Below are positions 1 to 6,500 of a DNA stretch of 7,348 nucleotides, one piece after another. The first letter of the stretch is position 1. Each line of letters opens with the position of its first letter. The notes under the pieces are model-generated. The model was not told the DNA's origin. It did no database searches and saw nothing but the letters and a program-made list of their open reading frames with translations. This DNA comes from a bacterium (lineage in GTDB: Bacteria > Vulcanimicrobiota > Vulcanimicrobiia > Vulcanimicrobiales > Vulcanimicrobiaceae). The stretch is from contig JAKBCP010000032.1 of assembly GCA_021807645.1 (NCBI GenBank), positions 1 to 7,348 on the forward strand. The letters are read 5' to 3'. A program made the position numbers and the translations under genes.

Positions 1-966
1 GACGGCATCGGTGCGCTGATCGGCGCAACTCCGGGCAGCACGTTCCTCGGCCCCAACGTCTCGGTTCTTCAAGCCGCGCTTGCGACCGCGATCGATTTTC
101 GCGGCGAGCGGAACGAGGTACTCTACGAGGCGTTGCAGTTCCCCTCGCTCACCTACGTCTGGAGAGAATGGGAGCGCTACGGAGCGCGCACGCAGATCGT
201 ACCCTCCGACGACGGCCGCACGATTCCAACCGATCGCATCTGCGCGGCGATCACCGAACGAACGGCGCTCGCGGTGATCTCGCACGCCTATTACGTCTCG
301 GGTGCGCTCGCCGATATCGCGGCGATTCAGGCGCGTTGCCGCGAGGTCGGCGCGCTGCTCTGCGTCGACGCCTATCAGACCACCGGCATCGTTCCTTACG
401 ATGTGCGCGCGCTCGATCTCGATATCGTCACCGGCGGTAGCCACAAATGGCTCTGCGGCGGCCCCGGCTGCGGCTGGATCTACGTACGCCCCGCGTTACT
501 GGAACGATTGCGCCCAGCGGTGACCGGCTGGATGGCGCACGAGCGACCCTTCTCTTTCGAGGCCGCGCCGATCGAATACGCGCACTCGATGTATCGTTTC
601 GGGCACGGAACGCCGACGATCCCCGGCTACGTGGTCGCGCAGCCCGGGCATGCGGCGATCGCCGAGGTCGGCATCCCGCGCATTCGCGAACGCAACATTC
701 TGCTCACCACGCGTATAGCCGACGAGGCGCTCGCGCGCGGACTCCGCGTCAATACGCCGCTCGATCCGGCGAAACGCACCGGATGGATCGGCATCGATTT
801 CGCGCACTCCGAACGCGCGTATCACGAGTTGATCGCGCGTCGCGTCTTTCTCGATTACCGTCCCGGCTGCGGGTTGCGCGTGAGTCCCCACTTCTATACG
901 GCCGAGGAAGAGATCGACCGTTTCTTCGCCGAGCTCGACGCGATCCGCTCGAACCTTCCGGAGTAA
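1..966 (+). CDS. Kynureninase-like / class V aminotransferase-fold PLP enzyme (5' end missing)
   Basis: The frame is open from base 1 to the TAA at 964-966 and gives 321 residues. Family members are usually near 380-400, so roughly 60-90 N-terminal residues lie outside the window, and no start can be chosen. Counting from base 1, D123 in 'VDAYQ' is the expected aspartate that pairs with the PLP ring nitrogen, and K149 in 'GGSHKWLCGGPG' is the expected Schiff-base lysine. The block 'GWMAHERPFSFE' (176 onward) resembles the kynureninase 'GW.GH..PF' block, and 'RPGCGLRVSPHFYT' (287-300, with R293) is the usual C-terminal substrate-carboxylate region. Fold-type I enzymes of this kind act on amino acids in the cytoplasm: kynurenine hydrolysis, transamination, desulfuration or epimerisation. 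The family is clear but the substrate is not, because Q126 and H148 stand where true kynureninases have His and Tyr. A MATE exporter follows after 6 bases. Confidence 0.88.
   Translation, partial: DGIGALIGATPGSTFLGPNVSVLQAALATAIDFRGERNEVLYEALQFPSLTYVWREWERYGARTQIVPSDDGRTIPTDRICAAITERTALAVISHAYYVSGALADIAAIQARCREVGALLCVDAYQTTGIVPYDVRALDLDIVTGGSHKWLCGGPGCGWIYVRPALLERLRPAVTGWMAHERPFSFEAAPIEYAHSMYRFGHGTPTIPGYVVAQPGHAAIAEVGIPRIRERNILLTTRIADEALARGLRVNTPLDPAKRTGWIGIDFAHSERAYHELIARRVFLDYRPGCGLRVSPHFYTAEEEIDRFFAELDAIRSNLPE
960..963 (+). promoter_or_regulatory. Ribosome binding site of the MATE gene, overlapping the upstream stop codon
   Basis: GGAG at 960-963 sits 9 bases before the ATG at 973 and shares its last bases with the final codons (GAG TAA) of the upstream enzyme gene. 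This supports the ATG at 973 and suggests that ribosomes finishing the enzyme could start the exporter directly. Confidence 0.65.
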
Positions 967-972
967 CCCTAC

Positions 973-2310
973 ATGATCGTCGACCACACCGACGTCGGCG
1001 CGGCGCTACGACGGTATTCGATGCCGTTTGCCGCCCAGATGCTCGGCGATCAGTTACTCGGCATCGTCGATACGATCGCGATCGGCTCGCTCGGCGTCGT
1101 CGCACTCGCCGGTGCGACCGCAGCGATCACGCTGCAACTCGTGCTGATCTTCGCGATGGCGGGGCTCTGGACCGGGACGAGCATCATCACCGCGCAACGA
1201 ATCGGCGCGAACGATATCGAGGGGTATGCGCGCGCGGTGCGCGCGGGAATGCCGATTCCCATCCTCTTCGCGCTGCTTGCCACTGCAGCTGCGGCGCTCT
1301 TCGGGCATCATGTGCTCCACGGCATGATCGGGAATTTGGCAAGCTTGCACGACGCGGCAATTTATCTCGTACTCCGCTGCGCCGCGCTTCTTCCGATGGC
1401 GATCGACGGAACGCTGATCGGTTCGCTCGGTGCGGCGGGGAACCGTAAGCTCGGGATCGCCGTGCTCGCGACGATCAATATCGTACACGTACCGCTCTTA
1501 TTCGTTCTCGGTCTCGGTTGGCTCACGCACCATCCCCTCGGGATCGTCGGTATCGGCATCTCCTCGCTGCTCGCCGAGAGCATCGGGGCGATCTTCGCGA
1601 TCTATTACGTCGCTCGGCGGCCGCACTATCGCATCTTCGCGCGCCTCGATGCCGATCTCGCCCTGGCGCTGCGGACTGCATGGCTCGGGCTGCCCGAATC
1701 GGTCTTCCTCGTCACGCTGATTCTCCCCGACGTCGCCATCGTCACGATGCTTGCACCGCTGGGGGCCCTTGCGATCTCCGGCTTCCGCGCGCTGACGATC
1801 GTCTCCGATGCCACCTTCGTCGTCCCCAGCCCGATGCAGAGCACGACGCAGATCGTCGTCGGCCAGCGACTCGGAGCGGGAGATTTCCTCGGCGCGCAGC
1901 GCTTCGTCGCGAGCGCTCGCCGCCTCGGGCTCCTCTTTTCCACGCTCGCCGGAGCGCTCGTCGCGCTCTTCGCGTGGCCGCTCGCGTTTCTCTTCACGCT
2001 CGACGCGACGGTCGCGTCGATGGCGGCGCTACCGCTCGCGCTGCATATGGTGACGTTGCCGCTGAAAGGAATCGCACAGGTCTCGCTGGCGCCGATACGC
2101 GCCTCGGGGGACACGGCATTCTCGATGAGCATCGGCGTTTTTTGTAACGCACTCGTGATTCCGCTCGCGTGGCTGGGCATCGAACGGCTGCATTACGGGC
2201 TCTTTTCCGTGCCCTTCGCTTGGATCATCGCCTGGATCGCGCGCGCTGCGTTGACGGAATGGAAGCTGCGTACCGGAAGCTGGTTACACGCCCCTCCGCT
2301 CCGCGCGTAG
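973..2310 (+). CDS. MATE family efflux transporter
   Basis: This is a complete 445-residue integral membrane protein with about twelve hydrophobic segments, the normal size for the MATE (MatE) family. MATE proteins export cationic drugs, dyes or metabolites across the inner membrane in exchange for Na+ or H+. The two-fold internal repeat of the family is visible: 'AQRIGAND' (74-81) in the first half matches 'GQRLGAGD' (297-304) in the second, each at the end of the second helix of its half. Helix 1 carries 'MP' (17-18) and 'VDTIAIGSLG' (32-41) with D33. 'RASGDT' (376-381) is a common loop signature of the second half. The ATG at 973 is preceded by GGAG, and no other start fits better. The gene lies 6 bases after the PLP enzyme and is probably co-transcribed with it, so an amino-acid-derived compound is a possible cargo, by inference only. 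The alternative, a polysaccharide flippase of the same superfamily, is less likely given the motifs. Confidence 0.92.
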   Translation: MIVDHTDVGAALRRYSMPFAAQMLGDQLLGIVDTIAIGSLGVVALAGATAAITLQLVLIFAMAGLWTGTSIITAQRIGANDIEGYARAVRAGMPIPILFALLATAAAALFGHHVLHGMIGNLASLHDAAIYLVLRCAALLPMAIDGTLIGSLGAAGNRKLGIAVLATINIVHVPLLFVLGLGWLTHHPLGIVGIGISSLLAESIGAIFAIYYVARRPHYRIFARLDADLALALRTAWLGLPESVFLVTLILPDVAIVTMLAPLGALAISGFRALTIVSDATFVVPSPMQSTTQIVVGQRLGAGDFLGAQRFVASARRLGLLFSTLAGALVALFAWPLAFLFTLDATVASMAALPLALHMVTLPLKGIAQVSLAPIRASGDTAFSMSIGVFCNALVIPLAWLGIERLHYGLFSVPFAWIIAWIARAALTEWKLRTGSWLHAPPLRA

Positions 2311-2317
2311 GGGAAGG
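2311..2317. other. Seven-base gap between convergent stop codons
   Basis: The MATE TAG (2308-2310) and the DUF4383 TAA (2320-2318) face each other across 7 bases. I found no strong hairpin with a T-tract on either strand here, so transcription from both sides probably reads into the opposite gene or ends by another mechanism. Confidence 0.6.
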
Positions 2318-2746
2318 TTACGGGAGTGTAGGGAGCGGCTCGACCGAGAGCCGGCCATAGCCGGCGAACCACGCGACGACGGCGGTGCCGAGGTGCAAGA
2401 GCACGTCCCAGCCGTAGATCGGCGCGATGCCGAAGAGGGTGTTGGTAATCGGAATCGCGCCGAGGATGCCGACGAGAAGATAGAACCAGAACAGCTTACG
2501 GAAATATCCGGTCGCGCTCGCGAAACTTCTTGCCGCGATCAGGCCGAAGACTCCGACGAGTAAGTGGATTGCATCGTGTGCCAAATTTACCGGGAAGAGG
2601 CCGAAGAGCAACCGATAATGTGGATCGAGCGTGACGACGACCGGGGCATCGAAGGGCGCAAGCGGCGCTGTTGCCGGCAATAACGCCAAGCCGCCGGCAA
2701 CGAGAAAGAGAAGTCCGAACAGGAAGGCGAGCCGTGGTGCGGTCAT
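2318..2746 (-). CDS. DUF4383-type four-helix membrane protein
   Basis: This is a 142-residue protein with four predicted transmembrane helices: about 4-24, 50-72, 83-101 and 111-131. The segment 'FPVNLAHDAIHLLVGVFGL' (51-69), with paired histidines H57 and H61, and the last helix 'LLHLGTAVVAWFAGY' (116-130) match what I know of DUF4383, a family of small bacterial inner-membrane proteins of unknown function. It has no catalytic motif and no large soluble domain. The ATG at 2746-2744 overlaps the TGA of the phosphatase gene (ATGA) and has an AAGG ribosome binding site 7 bases upstream, so translation is probably coupled to the phosphatase. It is the last gene of the minus-strand group, and its TAA at 2320-2318 faces the MATE stop codon 7 bases away. 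The family assignment is from memory of the motif and is fairly but not fully sure. Confidence 0.78.
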   Translation of the reverse strand: MTAPRLAFLFGLLFLVAGGLALLPATAPLAPFDAPVVVTLDPHYRLLFGLFPVNLAHDAIHLLVGVFGLIAARSFASATGYFRKLFWFYLLVGILGAIPITNTLFGIAPIYGWDVLLHLGTAVVAWFAGYGRLSVEPLPTLP

Positions 2747-3540
2747 GCGCTCGCCTTGTGCAGTAGCGCTCGCAACTCCTGGTGTACGGCAGCGTTATCG
2801 GCGAGAATGCTCGGCCCGTCCAGCGTCAATAGGCCGCCATCGACCCGGCTGACCGCGCCGCCCGCCTCCGCGACCAGCAGCGCTCCGGCGGCGAGATCCC
2901 AGGGCGCGAGCCCAAACTCCCAAAAGCCATCGAAGCGTCCCATCGCGGTGTATGCGAGGTCGAGCGCGGCGGAGCCGTCGCGCCGAACCGCCTGCACCCG
3001 TTCCGAGGCAGCGGCAAAGCAGCGCGCGTTGGTCGCATAATCGGCGGGGTGGAAGCCGGTGCAGAGCATCGCATCGCCGAGCCGGTCGATCCGCGAGACG
3101 GAGATCGGTTCGCCGTTGCGCCGCGCTCCGGCGCCGCGCACGGCGACGAATGTTTCGCCCATCGCCGGCGCATGCACGACACCGATCTCGACGATTCCGG
3201 CGCGCTCGTACGCAATCGAGACGCAATAGATCGGATAGCCATGCGCGTAATTCGTCGTGCCGTCGAGCGGGTCGACGATCCACCGCTCGTCGCCGGTCCC
3301 GGCACGTGCGCCCGATTCTTCGGCGAGAATTGCCGCCTGCGGCGTCGCCGCGAGCAATCGCTCGATCAAGAACGCCTCGCTTGCGCGATCGGCGTCGGTG
3401 ACGATATCGGCGCGGCGCGATTTCTCGGCGATCTCGCGTGGCAGAGCAGCACGTTCGAGAAGCAGATCGCCCGCCTCGCGAGCGCATTGCTCGGCGAAAC
3501 GGGCGATCTCCGGAATCGACGCGATCGGGTTAATTCGCAA
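2743..3540 (-). CDS. Inositol monophosphatase family protein (SuhB/IMPase-like)
   Basis: This is a complete 265-residue protein, the usual IMPase length (E. coli SuhB is about 267). The family hydrolyses phosphate monoesters such as inositol 1-phosphate, using two or three Mg2+ ions in the cytoplasm. All metal-binding residues are present: E74 in 'AEESG', D90 and D93 in 'WIVDPLDGTTNYAHG' (87-101), and D215 in 'WDLAAGALLVAEAGG' (214-228). The substrate could also be histidinol phosphate, fructose bisphosphate or a related ester, since these relatives share the motifs. The start is TTG at 3540-3538. The frame has a stop (TAA at 3555-3553) only five codons upstream, and no ATG or GTG lies between that stop and the conserved N-terminal helix 'EIARFAEQCAREAG'. 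The gene overlaps the end of the giant upstream gene by 11 bases, in another frame and without an obvious Shine-Dalgarno sequence, so translation may depend on that gene. Its own stop overlaps the next start. Confidence 0.93.
   Translation of the reverse strand: MRINPIASIPEIARFAEQCAREAGDLLLERAALPREIAEKSRRADIVTDADRASEAFLIERLLAATPQAAILAEESGARAGTGDERWIVDPLDGTTNYAHGYPIYCVSIAYERAGIVEIGVVHAPAMGETFVAVRGAGARRNGEPISVSRIDRLGDAMLCTGFHPADYATNARCFAAASERVQAVRRDGSAALDLAYTAMGRFDGFWEFGLAPWDLAAGALLVAEAGGAVSRVDGGLLTLDGPSILADNAAVHQELRALLHKASA
2754..2757 (-). promoter_or_regulatory. Ribosome binding site of the DUF4383 gene
   Basis: On the minus strand AAGG occupies 2757-2754, 7 bases before the ATG at 2746. It lies inside the last codons of the phosphatase gene. 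It supports this start and independent or re-initiating translation of the small membrane protein. Confidence 0.55.
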
Positions 3541-6500
3541 TGAGCGTATAGGTTAGCGTTGACTGCTGCGGAATGACATTTTCGGTACCCAACGTGACCG
3601 AATAATTCTGCAAAATATCGTAAGGATTTGTCCGCGATGTTATGCTCGCGCCGTGGGCGACCTGCAATGGCGTCCCCGGGTTTGTCGGGATCACTCCAAA
3701 CACCGTCTGGTCGAAATTAATACCCGCACCCGAGGTCGAGTTCGCGGAGTCGTCTTGAACCTGTAGTTCATTTGTCGGTGAACCGATGCCCGAAGTTGCC
3801 GGATTGTTTGACGCATAGACCGAGAGCGTCCAGTTAACGGTCGTGCTCGATTGAATGATCACCGAGGCGAGTACAACATCGGAATAGGTACCAGTGGAGT
3901 TCGATCCGACAGTACCGACATCGACCGTTTGGCCGGAGAATGCGCAAGACGGGCAATTCACAACGGGGGTCGAACCGCCCGGCCCGGGATTACTTGGATC
4001 GACGACCATGTTCAGACCGATCGAGAGCTGCACTTTAATACGCGAATCACCGAGCCAAGCCTCGCCGCCGGTAAGATTATTCGAATTGCTATAGCTGAGA
4101 TTACAACTCCCCGAGGTATCGTTGAGACAATAGGTATCGAATTGATACGAATCGCTCTGCGATTCGGGATTGATCGCGCTAAAACTCAGGACGATCGTAT
4201 CACCGGGTTTCAACGCACAGGTGCCGCCGCCGATATCGATGACGCCATCGGCTCCGCCTGCGGTCGCCGATTCTGCGGCCAGCGAGTTGGTAACGGTGCA
4301 GCCGTCAACATTTCCCGACAGGGTTGGTACTGCGCCGGTGACGTGCCAGAAATTACCGCTCGAATCGGTCGCGTTGAGCCCGTTGACGTCCGTCCCGGGA
4401 ACCCGCACGCGAAACGACGTGATATTCTGCGTCTTCGACGTATTCTTGACGGAGTAGACGAACGAGTTGCCGTAGGTGGGGCTGCTGTTTCCGCCGACGA
4501 GCGGGACGGTGTTGGTGGCTACCGTTTGCGGTGAGCCATATTTCCCGACCTTCGAGAAACCTACCGACGCCGACACAGGGGTGACCTCAAGCGAGAACTG
4601 CTTCCCGAGCGACCACCCGTTTACGTTCGCGCCGTGCCCGTACATCGTAAACGTCACCTGGCCGGTCGTGTTGAAGTTCTGTAACGGAATGTTCACGTTG
4701 AGCGTGCTGTTGCCGGCACCGCCCGCCGGAGCCAGGGAGTTATCCTCCTGCGCAGTCGAGCACTGCGGCAGCGCAGGATAGGGATTTTGCAGCGGGTAAG
4801 TCAGGCCGATCGGAGGGCTATTCGGCGGGCCGTCGCCGGTCGCGAACTGCGCGGGGCAGACTCCGAACCAGAGATCGGTAACTCCCCCACCGCTATTCTG
4901 GCCGAGGTAGCTCCAGCCGGGGGTACTTGTCGTCGGCGTGCCGCCCAACGAGTACGAGTTCGGCATTTCAATGATCACCGAATCGAGATAATCGGGATAA
5001 GGATCGGTGGTTAGCGATGTATTCGTGACCACAACGCCAAGCGTAGGATTCGACCCCTGCCCGACCGTGCCGGGTGAGAACGAAGCCGACATTCCCGCAG
5101 CGCTCAACGAGTATTCGGCGAAGGCGAGAGAATCGACGGTCAACGGCGGACTATTGACAGGGACCGACACCGCAGCATTATCGGCGGCGATCGCGAAAGT
5201 CACGGGCTTCAGCGCTTCAACCGTAAAATCGGCGTACGGAGCCGCAATCGGTGACTCCTCGAGGTCGATATAGATCGTCTGCGTCGTTCCACTCGCGATG
5301 TGGTGGCCGCCTCTCCCCTGCACGCAGACGAAGGCATTACTCAATTGTGCAGGGCATCCGACAATCGCCCAGTTTCCAGCGGACTGCCCGTCGACGGCAA
5401 CATAGACCAAAGCATTTTGCGATACGAGAGCACCCGCCTGCGTGAAGGCAAACTCGGTGATGTTCGTACCCGAGGTATTTTTGATTGTCAAACCGAGGAT
5501 ATTAAAGTAACTCTGGGGCGGCGAGAGGACGTCCGGTGAGTTACCGTTATAGCTCGCCTGCAGGAATCGCGATTGATAGAGGTGGGCTTCGGGGATCGGT
5601 GCGGCTCCGCCGACCGCAAAATTCCCGGCCGGCGTATTCGCACCATCGAGGGCGATGTGGGCCGTCGCGGTCAGAGCGGCACCGGTCGTGAAATAAACGG
5701 GGAAGGATGCATATTGCGTATTATCGTTCGACCATTCGACGCCGTGCTCCGGAAGGATCGAAGTCAGCCCCTCGCAGTTTGTCGTACAAGTGATGCCGTT
5801 TGCGGCATAGAAGGTCGCCGATCCGATCGAGATCGATTGCCCGACGGGAAGCGCGTAGCCGTTGCTGTTCGGCTGAAGCAGGAGGTAACATTCCGAGGTT
5901 GCCGTCGGTGTCGCATCGCTGCAAAAATCATGAACGACCCAGACCGAACCATTCGTATCGCTTACCGTGGTGGAGCAGCCGCTCACCGATGCGCACTGCG
6001 CAAGCGTCGATCCCGAGAGGGCGACCTCGATGCCACGCCCATTTGCACCGTTCGCGAGAAAGTCTTTTCCGGTGGTAAACGCGAACGCGGAGAGCGCATC
6101 GCCGTTTCCGGTGCCGTAAATCGTATCCCCGGAATTCGTGAATTTCAGCGTCGTCGCCGTATTGCCGCCGGCGGGAACCGAGAGTGAGGATACATCGCTC
6201 GTGGTGTGAAAGACGGTACTATCGGCGTATCCGACAAGTTTGAAGGATTGCGAAGCGAAGACCGACCCGGTCGTCTGGTTGAATAACGATGCGGTAAAGG
6301 TCTGTGATGGGAAGGTCCCAGGTCCGGCAATACCCATCGCCGAGAACGAGAACGGTTGATTCTGGACGCCGGAGATCGGGCCGACCGCATTCTGGGCGAT
6401 GACGACTCCATCCGGGTCGTTCACCGACCACAGGTAGTTCCCGTTTGTTAATCCACCGACACCAAGGGTCAGCCCCGAGACCGATTGCTCGGTCGCACTA

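Noticed and set aside
1..966. Naming the first gene kynU
   Set aside because: Two active-site positions differ from characterised kynureninases and the N-terminus is missing, so the specific name is not supported.
447..1448. Plus-strand open frame of 333 codons spanning the enzyme-exporter junction
   Set aside because: It is Arg-rich, has no recognisable motif, and is overlapped by two genes with clear family motifs in another frame; it is a shadow of GC-rich coding sequence.
2291..2313. Possible terminator hairpin CCCCT/AGGGG at the end of the MATE gene
   Set aside because: It has only five base pairs, a 13-base loop and no T-tract on either strand, so it is too weak to call.
3530..4024. 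C-terminal sorting or anchoring signal in the giant protein
   Set aside because: The last 165 residues show no LPXTG, PEP-CTERM motif, hydrophobic helix or basic tail; the protein simply ends on a beta-strand.
3851..4534. Plus-strand open frame of 227 codons antisense to the giant protein
   Set aside because: Its translation is rich in Arg, Asp and Ile with no domain-like pattern, and the minus-strand frame through the same bases is continuous and beta-strand-like.
5573..6187. Plus-strand open frame of 204 codons antisense to the giant protein
   Set aside because: It has no plausible start context or motif, and its composition looks like a reverse-complement shadow.
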